From positions 1 to 64,000 of the forward strand of contig CM057062.1 of the NCBI GenBank assembly GCA_029945375.1: a stretch of DNA of 64,000 nucleotides, read 5' to 3'. This DNA is from Agaricus subrufescens. Its lineage: Eukaryota > Basidiomycota > Agaricomycetes > Agaricales > Agaricaceae. Position numbers and translations under genes: made by a program. The notes beneath the pieces are model-generated. The model was not told where the DNA came from, made no database searches, and saw nothing but the letters and a program-made list of their open reading frames with translations. Each line of letters opens with the position of its first letter. Within the stretch, counting starts at the first letter, position 1. Of this stretch, positions 23,531 to 34,749 are shown piece by piece.

Positions 23531-24788
23531 ATGCTCGAGGCGAAACTGAGCGAAGCCAGCATCCTCAAGCGACTCCTCGACGGTATGTCTTCCCCGCCGC
23601 GCACAGACCACTCCTCATCCCGCACAGCGACCAAGGAGCTCGTAACCGATGCCAACTTTGAGTGCACCGAAGAGGGCATCAGCCTCCAGGCCATGGACAA
23701 CTCCCACGTCGCTCTCGTCGCCGTCAGCCTGGAAAACTCGCTTTTTGTCAACTATAGATGTGATCGACCCATGCCTTTGGGTGTCAATCTCACCAGTTTG
23801 ACCAAAGTCCTCAAGTGCGCTAAAGACGACGATGTCTGCACGCTCAAAGCCAGTGACGATGCCGATCTTCTGAACCTCGTTTACGAAGCCAAAAGTATGT
23901 ATCATCTCCCGCCCCGCTGCTTACTCGCCTGAATATCTTTTCCCCCCTAGATGCCGATCGCATAGCAGAGTACGAAATGAAGCTTATGGACATCGACGCA
24001 GATCAGCTTGGCATCCCAGAAACTGAATACGACGCGCGCGTCTCCATGCCCGTGGCAGAATTTGCACGTATTGTCAGGGATCTCTCTCAATTGGGCGAGA
24101 GTGTTCGTATCGAAGTCAGCAAAGAAGGCGCTCGTTTTACCAGCGAGGGTGAGGCCGCCAACGGGAACATTCTCCTAAAACATGCTTCAGGCAAAATCGG
24201 CAAAGTCAAAACAAAAGAGGAGAGGGAAGAAGAGGAAGAAGAGCTGACTCAGAAGGCCAAGGTCAAGAAGGAAAAAAACGATGACGACGTTGACATGAAC
24301 GATGATAAAGAAGACGAAGAAAGGGATGGAGAGTTCAAAGCTGACAGCGATGATGAAGGCGAAGAAGAGCAAGAAAATGACGATGAAGGCGAAGGCGAAG
24401 GAACAAGCAAGAAGCGCAAAAAGAAGGTGCGTTCAGGCGACATTTCGTGATCAAAAACCTTTTGCTTATTCCTCTCTAGTCCAACGGAACTGCTAAACCT
24501 GCCAAGAAAGCCAAGACGAAAAAAGCTGATGATGAGGGCGACCAAGGCGTCAACATCGAGCTAAATCAACATGTTTCCCTGACCTTCTCCCTCAAATATC
24601 TCGTCAACTTTGCGAAGAGCTCCTCTCTTTCGACCCGTGTTCAGCTAATGATGAGCAATGATGTTCCGCTCCTTGTACGTGCTTCATATCCATCCGTTGT
24701 TTCATCACTAATGCTTCTTAAGGTTGCATATGAATTTGAGCATGGTTACATCCGTTATTATCTTGCTCCTAAAATCGGAGACGAGTAG
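23531..24788 (+). CDS. PCNA: PCNA sliding clamp with long charged insertion
   Basis: Homotrimeric DNA clamp, the processivity factor loaded by RFC. Exons 23531-23582, 23628-23894, 23951-24426, 24480-24674 and 24723-24788 sum to 1,056 nt (351 residues); most PCNAs have ~260. The core is well conserved: [33 protein letters not shown], then [10 protein letters not shown] near the interdomain connector, [13 protein letters not shown], and the end [13 protein letters not shown]. After [13 protein letters not shown] comes ~90 residues of Glu/Asp/Lys-rich sequence, including an NLS-like KKRKKK, before the normal C-terminal domain resumes at [18 protein letters not shown]. The lysine aligned with yeast K164 (EVSKEGARF) is present. 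The gene appears intact. Confidence 0.95.
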
Positions 24789-25413
24789 TTGGAAGATGAA
24801 TGACTTCCCGTGTGTCGCGCCTTCTCTTGTTCTTCTGGATCCATGTATGATTTCAAGCCTAATATTATTCACCATGCTATCTGAATCTGTCTGGAGTTGT
24901 GTAATCTCAAAGAACGTCAACAAACCATTTAGTGTATTTTCGCACTTGCCGCACAATAATTCGACCCGAACCACCTTTCACCCCAAAACACACCTTTTGA
25001 TGATCCAGGTTGAGCGTTTCTAAAAATTGTACCGTACCCCAATAGAGGCGGGTCCACTATTCATACATCAGCGGTTCCACAAGTCCGAATCTTACTCATC
25101 GCGACAAACTGGAAGTGAGTCGGTATACTGATACATTTGTGAAGGTATCATCGTTCCGAGTGCTCCATCAACACTTGCGCCTCATCTCACTTCCAAACTG
25201 GAATCGACGCTAAGCGCATCTCAAGGACAAGACTTTATTTTAGCCTGCCTGGTATTTACAATACTGCTATATCACTTGGTCTTTCTAGCATGCTCGTGCC
25301 CCCGATGACATGAACCCTGAATTTTTTCGCTGTTTGAGTACGAAGCTGAACTACGAGGACAATTTAAATTCTGCTATGGAAAATGCGGTGTAGCGCAAGA
25401 TGATCACATCAAT
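24789..25413. other. Intergenic between PCNA and FAD oxidoreductase (convergent 3' ends)
   Basis: No supported gene. Small frames on both strands lack family resemblance. Confidence 0.5.
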
Positions 25414-27245
25414 TCATATCAAGAATCCTTCCCCTTGCAAACCCATGATGTTCTTCCGATCAATTCTTTCTTTCAAACTTCTCATTCGGCCGAGACTTTC
25501 TCCATACACCTCTTCAACAGCAGTCCCTTTCACCGCGTAATTTGGATATTTAACATCATTCCAATGGCCCTGACCTTCTTGTACAACAATTTTCTGTACT
25601 TCTCTTCCCGTATCCTGAATCAGTGCCCTGAAATATTCAGCGTCCCTGGACGAGGTGTAATTGAACCAGAAACATGAGGGGGTTGTCGGATTAGATGCAA
25701 TATGCGGGAAGGCCGAGGGATAGGTGGAGTGCGAGTAGTGATTAACCAGGGGCTCAGCAATCCAGTAGAAGACTCCTGCAGAACGTTCATCCGCAATAGA
25801 TTTCTCATAAGATGCGCTTATTATTCTCTCGACCGCCTTGAGAATTCGGGTGGTGTAGTGAATGACGGGGACTGTGTGAAAGTAAGATCCGATGAGGCTG
25901 GGAAGCATATCAGAAAACGAAGTTCAGCGTCGATGATATATTTACCGGGGAAATCGACTATCTTTCACAAGTTGACTGTGCGTAGTAATCTTTGTGGTAG
26001 TCCTTGTTGATGGGATGGAAAGAAATCTTCTAAAAGGGCGCGGGGAAGCAATGGGTGCATCGTAGAAAAATAGCAATTGCCAGAATGCCTGAAGATGGAA
26101 TTAGTTATTAATGTCTCGAACATCACCCAAAGACTAGAAGCAGACTCCATTCTTGGTGACGGTATACGTAGCTTCCAATTGGGCCTTCCCATCAGTATTA
26201 TCTACGCTGAACTCTTCTACAGCATGAATGACCTCATCACTGTGATCAATTGAGTACTCCATGATACCCCCCTAGTATGAGTATTTTAGCGTCGGCTTCG
26301 CGAGTACAAACTGGAGACCTCACCCAGATGCCACCCGAAGGCCAAGTTTTCAACGTGACCCCGGTAACAATGCCAAAATTATTCAGACCACCACGCAGTC
26401 CGAAATACAAATCAGGCTGAGATCTTTCCGTAACATTGACATATGTCCCATTAGGTAAAATGAGATCGAACGAGACAACGTTATCCACGGCTAAGCCGTG
26501 TTGATTTGTATACCACGAAAAGCCACCGCCATAGAGGACCCCCATCCCTGTAGGAAAACTATCAGCATCTCATGTGCGGGAGAGAACACTTTGAAAATGA
26601 GCTTACCGACCCCAGGAATCCTCGCTCCAACAACCGTAACGTTCCGTGGTTGGAGTTTCTCGTATATCGCGTCCCATGTCCACGCAGATCCCACTTTTAC
26701 TTTGTGCATCTTGTCATCATATTCAAACTCTCTAAATTTTTGCAATGAAACTTGGACGCCAGGTGTAGAGGAAAATCCGGGATTAAGTGCGTGTCCACCT
26801 GATTTAATCTGGGTTGCAAGTACTTCAAAAAAAACTATCCAACAGATAGAGAATAACACGTACAGCAAATGGTGAGCGGATGTCATCACGCCCAATAGTT
26901 TTTATCTAGAGATAGCTTAGCTAAAAGTCGTCAGGGAATACTAGTAGTGAAAACACACGATCGTTTGAACGTCTTCAATTGTCCTTGGCACTGCACTACA
27001 CGTGGAGTTCTGTGCTGCTAATTCTTCGTAGTGACCTATGGCTGCCAAATACTCCGGAGTACCTGACCAACAACGTCAACATAGGTAGGCGGAGTAGCAT
27101 AGGTGGCCTACGAGCCTGGGAAATGAACTATTTCAGGGAGCTGTTGCCGCAATGATGCACAGGCCGCAGTCGCGCTCCGATCATTGGGCACCCCAGATGG
27201 GCCACGGTGGTTCACACCAGAGGCAAGGGGGACAGTGGCCAACAT
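25414..27245 (-). CDS. BBE-type FAD-linked oxidoreductase, 5' end uncertain
   Basis: Flavin oxidase of the FAD_binding_4 plus BBE family (berberine-bridge or 6-hydroxynicotine-oxidase-like). Seen: the N-terminal CSAVPRTIEDVQTI, then IKSGGHALNPGFSS, where the His is the usual flavin attachment site. The FAD domain core is YGGGFSWYTNQHGLAVDNV and YFGLRGGLNNFGIVTGVT. The C-terminal BBE stretch is YPNYAVKGTAVEEVYGESL. Several ~50 nt introns join cleanly from 27,065 down to the stop. The 5' part (27,245-27,113: MLATVPLASG...LPEIVHFPGS) fits the family but cannot be joined in frame to the next exon with any GT..AG pair I can find. This suggests a 1 nt frameshift or a wrong 5' model. Substrate unknown. 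Confidence 0.78.
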
Positions 27246-27283
27246 TGATAAGTTATACGGGTGCATTTCCTACTACGTGACCG

Positions 27284-27956
27284 TCAGGGTTCACGAGCTT
27301 TATATGGAGAAAGCCCAAATATAAGCCTCAGGCCATGACAAGAGAAGAGGTAACTCAATGCATAATCGAGAAGCACAGAAGGGTCGCAGGCTCTGGGATC
27401 GTGGCGTATAAATCTGCCATTATAGCCATAGAGGTTCGAGGATCCCAGAAAGAACAACCAGTCATGTGCATGAAGTTGATCCTCAGTCCACGAGTATCGT
27501 GTATCAGCTGTCGTACCATCAACTTCTGCTCTTCTGCGCGACGCGGCGAATTCTTGCCATAGTAGCGAAAAATTCTTGGTGCAGTATAGAGCGGCTTCGA
27601 GGCCTGGAGTGTGTGTTGCGCTGAATATCAGAATATGGGGGCCGAGCACCTGTAAGCATAAGCCTATAGCATATACTAGTCGGCAGCAAAATAACATAAG
27701 ATGTTCTGTTATGCCCCTTTCGCTAATTTGGTGACTAGGGTAGCCAACTTACAACACCATTAATTGGGTGGGAGTAATATAGATTTCCCCGAGCGTGAGG
27801 AGATCTGAGAGAAGAAATTCTGGCTTGCTGGTGTACGGCACTGACGCAGGACCATTCACATTTTGTGGCGTATTCTTCAGGTCTGGGATCCAATAAACCT
27901 CGAAGTTCACTGGGTGACCAATTTGGCTAACTACGATAGTCAACGGCGGGGGGTCC
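27284..27956 (-). pseudogene. Host gene split by the KDZ element, distal part
   Basis: The frame reads PPPLTIVVSQIGHPVNFEVY and continues to ~27,760. After an intron (donor ATG|GTGTTG or GTAAGT; the acceptor GCTTACAG fixes the far side) it resumes as LGPHILIFSATHTPGLEAAL and ends GLSPYKAREP at 27,284. It has no start codon of its own outside the transposon. Joined across the duplicated GGGGGGTCC to 46,809-46,831, the frame is uninterrupted and begins MAALLDPPPL. Family not recognised. The gene is inactivated by the insertion unless transcribed from the transposon end. Confidence 0.7.
27948..27956. repeat. Target-site duplication, left copy
   Basis: GGGGGGTCC, identical to 46,809-46,817. The true duplication may be 8 bp (GGGGGTCC) with one chance G. 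Confidence 0.8.
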
Positions 27957-27970
27957 GGGGCAGGGGACCG

Positions 27971-28037
27971 ATGTATACTGTACATAACACATACAGCCCG
28001 CTGTATAAACTACATACAGCCACCAGTACATTTTAGG
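27971..28037. repeat. Left terminal inverted repeat
   Basis: ATGTATACTGTACATAA, then CATACAGC-CGCTGTA, then CTACATACAGCC and GTACATTTTAGG. The reverse complement of 46,729-46,795 matches in the same order with few differences. The outer ~14 nt (27,957-27,970) match weakly. Confidence 0.85.
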
Positions 28038-28080
28038 CAACCTGTATAACTGCAGCAGTCATACAGTAGTTTACTTCTAG

Positions 28081-29250
28081 GGAGTAGGATCTTACCACCA
28101 TGGGATGTCAAACATGAGAGAATCCTAGTGAGATGAGAGAAACATGGATGGTAGGATTCTACTAGTGTACAGAAGGTGTGTGTAGTAGGATTCAACTTAT
28201 AGAGGATGACTGTGTGCAGTAAAATTCTACTATGGCAGAGTAAATGTGTGCAGTAGAATCCTACAGATGGAGAATATTTGTGTGTAGTAGAATTCTACTA
28301 ATGGGGGATAGCTGTGTGCAGTAGAATTCTACTAAGAGTGGATAGCTGTATGCAGTAGAATTCTACTAAAAGGGGATAGCTGTGTGCAGTAGAATTCTAC
28401 TAACAGGGGATAGCTGTGTGCAGTAGAATTCTACTAATCGGGGATAGCTGTGTATAGTAGAATTCTACTAATTGGGGATAGCTGTGTGCAGTAGAATTCT
28501 ACTAATAGGGGATAGCTGTGTGCAGTAGAATTCTACTAATGAGGGATAGCTGTGTGCAGTAGAATTCTACTAATGAGGGATAGCTGTGTGCAGTAGAATT
28601 CTACTAACAGGGGATAGCTGTGTGTAGTAGAATTCTACTAACAGAGGATAGCTGTATGCAGTAGAATTCTACTAATAGGGGATAGCTGTGTGCAGTAGAA
28701 TTCTACTAACCTAGCTGTGTACAGTAGAATTTTACTAATGGGGGTTAGCTGTGTGCAGTAGAAGTCTACTGATGGAGACTAATTGTGTGCAGTAGAATTC
28801 TACTGATGGAGACTAATTGTGTGCAGTAGAATTCTACTGATGGAGAATAGCTGTGTGCAGTAGAATTCTACTAATGAGGGATAGCTGTGTGCAGTAGAAT
28901 TCTACTAATGAGGGATAGCTGTGTGCGGTAGAATTCTACTAATGGGGGATAGCTGTGTGCAGTAGAATTCTACTAATGGGGGATAGCTGTGTGCAGTAGA
29001 ATTCTACTAATGGGGGATAGCTGTGTGAGTAGAATTCTACTGATGGAGACTAGCTGTGTGCAGTAGAATTCTACTGATGGAGAATAGCTGTGTGCAGTAG
29101 AATTCTACTAATGGGGGATAGTTGTGTGTAGTAGAATTCTACTGATGGAGAATAACTGTGTGCAGTAGAATTCTACTAATGGGGGATACCTGTGTGCAGT
29201 AGAATTCTACTAATGGAGGATAACCATGTGCAGTAGAATTCTACTGACAT
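28081..29250. repeat. Left subterminal satellite array (34 bp unit)
   Basis: Tandem 34 bp units centred on the palindrome AGTAGAATTCTACT with spacer AATGGGGGATAGCTGTGTGC. By eye about 27 exact TAGAATTCTA cores and several variants. The outermost units near 28,085-28,260 are degenerate, with GTAGGAT(C/T)(C/T)TAC-like cores. Probable transposase-binding or end-recognition sites by position. Confidence 0.92.
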
Positions 29251-29320
29251 GGGAAATTTGTCAAACAATAATCTCATATTTTGTTATATGATATTGCACA
29301 ACATCAGAATTCATTATTAT

Positions 29321-30930
29321 CTACAACAACTCCTCTACATTTAGACTGACTCCAAATTTCTCATAGTAAGCTTTGCTAATATGTCCTATAGCTTTCTTCA
29401 TCATTATCTTCTCAGCTGCTTCCTTCTCTCCTATAGATCCACTGAATAAATCTGTACTCTTGATACCCCAAAGTCTATCCAGATTTTGAATAATGAAAAG
29501 AGTGTTCCTTGGATTGAGGGGTTGTGAACCAAACCCCTCAGTTACTTTACTATCCTTGATAAAAGAAGAAATCTCCCAGCTTTTCCAGAGAGCAGCCCCT
29601 ACAATAGCAGTTTCAATAGCACAACCACAAGAAAAATACCCCTCAACCTGTTTCCTAGGATTTTTTCTAGTCTTCATTATCCTAGGAACTGGAACACCAT
29701 GAATCTGGATATCTGCCATAGACTGAGAACCATCAACATGTGATGTAACTCTGTCTTTCAAGTCATGGTGGATGCAGACAGTATTACCAGATTCATTAGT
29801 AAGCATTTCCAAAGTAAGGGCCTGGGTAGTAGTGTATGCCTCTGGCAGAAATCCAGGATTTTTTCTAACTTGGTTCTTGAGAGAAGTTGGAATGTATGGT
29901 TTTTCAAAGACTTGAGCAGTAAGCCAACCAGTTAAGATTTCAATTCCTTCAGCTGTTTCGTATATGATTAATAAGTAAATATTAAATAGTATAGATTACT
30001 TACTGTGGCTGTGTTGCTTTGGCTCAGACTTGGCTTTTTTGTTAGGCCTCTTGGGTTTTTCCTTTTCTTTGCCTTTTTTCAATTCTACAATGCCATTATT
30101 AAAAAAATTAACCAATAGGGCTTCAAAGAAATTACCTGGTATAGTCACTTCTGAACTTGAGGAGTCATAATCAGCTTGTCTTTTCAAATTTTTAAATACT
30201 GGAAATAGTCAAAATAATGTCAAATTTGTTTGAACAATTTAAACTCACAGGATTCTTTGTTTTCAGGAGTCAAAAGTCTCATAGTTTCATCAGGACCATC
30301 AATTTCCACATATTTGGCAGTTCCAGTATATAGTTGATATTCATCATCATCCCCATCAGAGAAAAAACCAGAAATAGTTGGACCAGGTGGAGTGTTAAGA
30401 GGAGTAGTAGATTGGAGAGACTGAGTAGATACCAGAACAGGAGCCATAGAAGTTGAAGCAGTATTAAAGGTGGGTGATGCAATAGTGACAGGTATATCTT
30501 CTTCAACTGGGGGGGTAGGGGAGTTATGCTGAGATTGGGTAAAAGCTGAAGTTGAGATCTCATCAGTCACAGCAGATACTGAGGCTGCATCAGTTGTAGC
30601 CTCATCTTCATACAGGCTTTTCAGGAGTTCTTGAATACTGTCCAAGCGCTTTTTCCTGTTTCCAATAGTCATAGTTATAGACTTTATGTGTTCTAAAGAT
30701 AGTCATTGTTTCAATAAATGTCTAGATAACCATAAAAATAGCACACTTTGACATTTAGGAGTTTTTTTCTTTGCCTGAGCAAGTGCCAAACGATTTTGTT
30801 GGTCTTTGATAATTGCAAGTAAAGTCTTTTCTTCTTCTTTCAATTGTAAAAAGGCTAACCATCACTGTCAGTAATCATGATTAGATATAATTATTTGATA
30901 CTGACTGTATTGAGTAAGGTCTGAGGACAT
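29321..30930 (-). CDS. KDZ-element cargo protein 1, unrecognised
   Basis: Begins MSSDLTQYT. A following exon (LQLKEEEKTLLAIIKDQQ) suggests a short coiled coil, and the next starts KHIKSITMTIGNRKKRLDS. A Ser/Thr/Pro-rich middle and an acidic patch (SDGDDDEY) follow, then a Lys-rich NLS-like stretch (KGKEKEKPKRPNKKAK). The last exon, ~210 residues, looks like a folded domain: AEGIEILTGWLTAQVF, KNPGFLPEAYTTTQAL, CIHHDLKDRVTSHVDG and EGYFSCGCAIETAIVGAALW. Junctions use standard donors and keep the frame. No match to TET/JBP dioxygenase or any other family I know. Encoded between the left array and the repeat-rich centre of the element, and likely nuclear. Confidence 0.7.
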
Positions 30931-31429
30931 GTTGAGTAGATATGACTTTTTTCAAGAGCAAGCAAAATAGCACTGAGGGGTCAGTTGAATTCTACTGAAC
31001 AACAGGTATTTAAGCAATTTCATTATACCCTATTCAAGTGAACTATGGCATGGCATCAGTAGCTGCCCTTGGAAAATTAATCTAGCCAGAGAAGCAAGCT
31101 AGCAGTCCCGGGAATTTGGTATATAGAATTACAGCATGTCTACAGGATTGACAGCATGAATTGTGACATGCAGGGACAGTAGCATAAATGTGGCATAACT
31201 ATTCTACAGAAATCACATGTCTTAAATTAACATTTTAGGGTTTCATGATAACAAAATATTAAAATCAAGTATTCTATAATTTTGTGTAAGGAGTAGCTAC
31301 CATATACTGTATTTCTGAACTCAGAGTAAGACTGCCACAGTATAAGTATGTATATCACTGTTCACTGTTTATATATCATGCTCTGGGATAGTACAGCTTT
31401 GTGGGGTATAGTGGCCATGATTAGTGAGT

Positions 31430-32870
31430 GTCAAAATATCCAGACAAATGAATATGTACCATTACAGATTTTATTGCGGGATCAATGACATAGGATAATA
31501 GCATGGTGGCCGTGATAGCTGTGACCATGTATTCTGCCTGTGCATGGCTGCTGCATCTGACTTGTGCATGGACCATGTAGAGTGACGGTTGCAATAGCAG
31601 TAGTCTTGCCATGATCAGATACCCACTGATCATGGCACAACTTTATTATGTATCGTTATCATGATGAGCATTAGCGAGGTGTGAAAGTCAATGCAAATGA
31701 ATACGTACCATCAATGAACTCATAGCGGGATCTGTTTGACATTCTGCAGTGTTGATGTAGCAGGGTGTAATGGCCTTGATCAACAGCATAAACTAATGGA
31801 TTCAGCCTGTGCATGGCCACAATCCTGGGTCTGACCTGCACATGGAATATGTATTGTGACAGCATAATGATGCCGTGCCGGCCATAGTCTTGCCATGATC
31901 CGATGTCCGCTGATTACAGAATGGCTTTGTTGTTTATTGTTATCAAAATGAGCATCAGCGAGGTGTGAAAGTCAAAATAAATGAATACTTACGGATTTCA
32001 TAGCGGGATCTGTGTGACATTCTGCGGCGTCGATGTAGCGGGGTGTACTGGCCATGATCAACGGCAGAAGATAATGTATTCTACCTGCACATGACTGCAA
32101 TCTTGCGTCTGACCTGCGCATGGCCGCAACTTTGCGTCTGACCTGCGCATGGATAATGTACAGCGATGGCATGACAATCCCATGCTATCGTGAGGGGTAG
32201 CTGACTGATCACGGCATGACGTTGTCGTGTACCGTTACCAAGATGAATGTCAGCTCGGCGCAAATGACAATACAGATACATACCATTACGGCGTTCATTG
32301 CGGGATCCCTTTGAGGTTCTGCGGCGTCGATGCAGCATTAATGGCATAGGATGATAGCATGGTGGCCGCGATGGCCGTTATCATGTATCCTCGTGTGCGC
32401 ATAGTCGCGATCTTGCGTCTGGCCAGCGCATGGATCGTGTACAGCGACGGCTTGACAATATTATAGCATTGCTAGTTGCGATCTGGCTGCGATGGCCGCG
32501 ATAAAAGGGCTGGCGACGTGGTTGACTGTTTTGGTATAAGCTAGCCAGGGATATCAGTGATTGTCACGCTAGGTAACGATGTCCTCGAAGAATGTTCTAT
32601 GACACATTAATGTAGGTTTTGATTTGATTCGGTATGACGCCCATCTATAGACACAGAGTCAAGGATACAAAATGAGAGACGACATACTCGATACCCAGGT
32701 GAATAATCATCATGTATCCTCGCGCGCGCATAGTCGCGATCTTGTGTCTGACCAGGGCATGGATCGCGTACAGGACGGCTTGACACATTCTGAGTTGCGA
32801 TCTGGTTGCGATGGCCCTGATCAGAGGACAGGCGACGTGGTCAACTGTTTTGGGATAAGTTAGCCAGGGA
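31430..32870. repeat. Diverged ~250-290 bp tandem repeats inside the KDZ element
   Basis: Copies start near 31,440, 31,695, 31,975 and 32,270 with AATGAATA(C/T)GTACCATxA. They share TTGCGGGATC, CATGGTGGCCGTGAT-like text and TGACCTG(C/T)GCATGG. Two further partial copies (32,391-32,540 and 32,718-32,870) share GCATAGTCGCGATCTTG. No coding potential. Confidence 0.7.
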
Positions 32871-33750
32871 AATTAGTGATCGTCACGCCAGGTAACGACA
32901 TCCTTGAAGAATGTTCTATGACGATTTAATGTTCGATATGAATCAAATTTTATTGAGCGGGGCCCTATGGCATACCACCCGACTATAGAGACAGAGTCAA
33001 GGATACAAAACGAGAGACAACTTACTCGATACTGTGCTGATTAAGAGAGCAAGTCCATTTTGGTGGTCCTGGGCTTGTGGGTACCACTCAAAACGGTATG
33101 TATAAACGTATTTTGTTCGCTTGACCTTCCATTCTGTCAAGCGAGATGAAAACTGTTCGTACAGTTGTCACCGTCTTAGTATAGTTAAAAGATTAAAATT
33201 CATACCGCTCATACCGCTCATATAGGTGTTGTTAGTCGTTCATAATTCTCGCCTTGAATTGAGATTAGCATTTGTCCTGTCGTTTCGCGCAAGCACACGC
33301 AGACCCTACCCTGAATGGCCAATAGAGTCTGGGACGCGGGACAGTCTGCTGGCAGGAAAATTGCTGCCGAATGCCGCAGCTAACCGTTTTGGGAAGTCAG
33401 CTGACAGACTTGATGGCGCGCCGGTAGTATCCGATAATCCGTTCAAGTTGTTTTTCGTGCATAGACTGGTGATAATTGGGTACTTTGAGCCTTCGAGTAC
33501 CAGGCTGACGATGAGTTGCGGGTAGAGAAAGCTGCCAATAAAGTAAGTCATATGTTTTTGTTCATATCGCGTTGACTTGCCTGGCTTGGCACGCGGGACG
33601 CTGACAACTGCGATAGGACCCTGCCCCGACCCTGCTTCGACTTAGCGACGATAGCAGCGCGATGAAAAGATATGTGGCGCTGCGATAGGACCCTGTCCCG
33701 ATCCTGCTTCTACTTGGCGACGATGACAGCGCGATGAAACGTTATCAGTG
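32560..33750. repeat. Further direct repeats in the centre of the KDZ element
   Basis: A ~120 nt segment ending ACAGAGTCAAGGATACAAAA(T/C)GAGAGAC occurs at ~32,575-32,700 and again at ~32,890-33,040. A ~58 nt segment beginning GCGATAGGACCCTG occurs at 33,610 and 33,682 (period 72). No gene seen. Confidence 0.65.
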
Positions 33751-34149
33751 GCGCCACCCGCAGCACATGAAATAAAAAGGATAATGCATGTTCGCATAGG
33801 CCTTTTCTTCGAATTTCACCCCCCTCCCCTCAGATTGTCTGCCGTTCTGTCCCCCTTCTTGTTGTCGTTTCGCCTGAGTACGGTCGAGTTGCGGTTAGGC
33901 GCCCCCGCAATGAGGCTTGGAAAAGACATGTCGACTTCGTAGATTGGGTGTGATTGGAACACCCTCGGCCACTTTGGCTGAGGTTCTTCAGCCTCTCCGA
34001 CCGCTCACAGACCCGCTCGACCCCTGTGTCAGTTGTGGTGTGAACTCGGAGATGTCCTCACCACGGGCTGCGTCAACGTGCGCTGATCGTGCCTCTCGCT
34101 TCGGTGGAGGGATCGTGGGGAGTCCGCAGAAGCGCTTACGATCTTTGAG

Positions 34150-34660
34150 CCATCTTGCTCTGCACCGTTTTTCCAAGGTCACACCATCAAGACGGGTGGT
34201 TGTTATGAGCTCAGTGCGCTACGGTTTACTGTATCCCGCACTCCCTATTTGCTCTCTAACCCTTTGTAGCCTTTAGGTATCTTTGTTAGTCTCTCTGCGC
34301 TTTCATTCATCCTGTGTCCCCTGTTTATGATGCTCGAGCCTCTCTGCGTTGTTTTTCCAAGGTCACAGCATCGCGATGCAGGTGCTTGTCAGGAACTCGG
34401 TGCGCTATAGTTTACTGTATCCCCTTCTTATCTGCTCTCTAACTGCTCGTAGCCTTTAGGGTTAGGCTCTGTGCGCTTTCGTTTTTCCTATCTTTTGTCC
34501 CCGCTTTATGACGCTCAAGCCTCTGCACTGTTTTTCCAAAGTCACAATTTCACGATGAAGGTGCTTGTCAGGAACTCGGTGCGCCGTCGTTCATTTTATC
34601 CCGCACTCTCTATTCGCAGCTCTCTAACCCGCTCATAACCTTTAGGTGTCTCTCAAGTAG
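34150..34660. repeat. Three ~190 bp tandem repeats
   Basis: Copies near 34,165, 34,355 and 34,530 share TTTTTCCAAGGTCACA, GGAACTCGGTGCGC, TATCCC, GCTCTCTAAC and TAGCCTTTAGG. They lie in non-coding DNA upstream of the plus-strand cargo gene. Confidence 0.75.
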
Positions 34661-34749
34661 CTTGTCTACGCTTTGATCTATTCTATCCCTTGCCCCTGCT
34701 TGATCGTTCAGGGATTCACTGTCACCGTCTTATCTGTACAGTATCCCCT

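Noticed and set aside
24187..24545. Ser/Phe-rich hydrophobic minus-strand frames
   Set aside because: They are antisense to the acidic insertion of PCNA (GAA/GAT repeats read as TTC/ATC).
30279..30563. Leu/Pro-rich minus-strand frame that looks like a membrane protein
   Set aside because: It is an alternate frame of the Ser/Thr-rich exon of KDZ cargo gene 1.
33748..34276. Two plus-strand frames of 64 and 119 codons in the KDZ element centre
   Set aside because: They overlap repeat-rich DNA, are not conserved between the ~190 bp repeat units, and show no motif.
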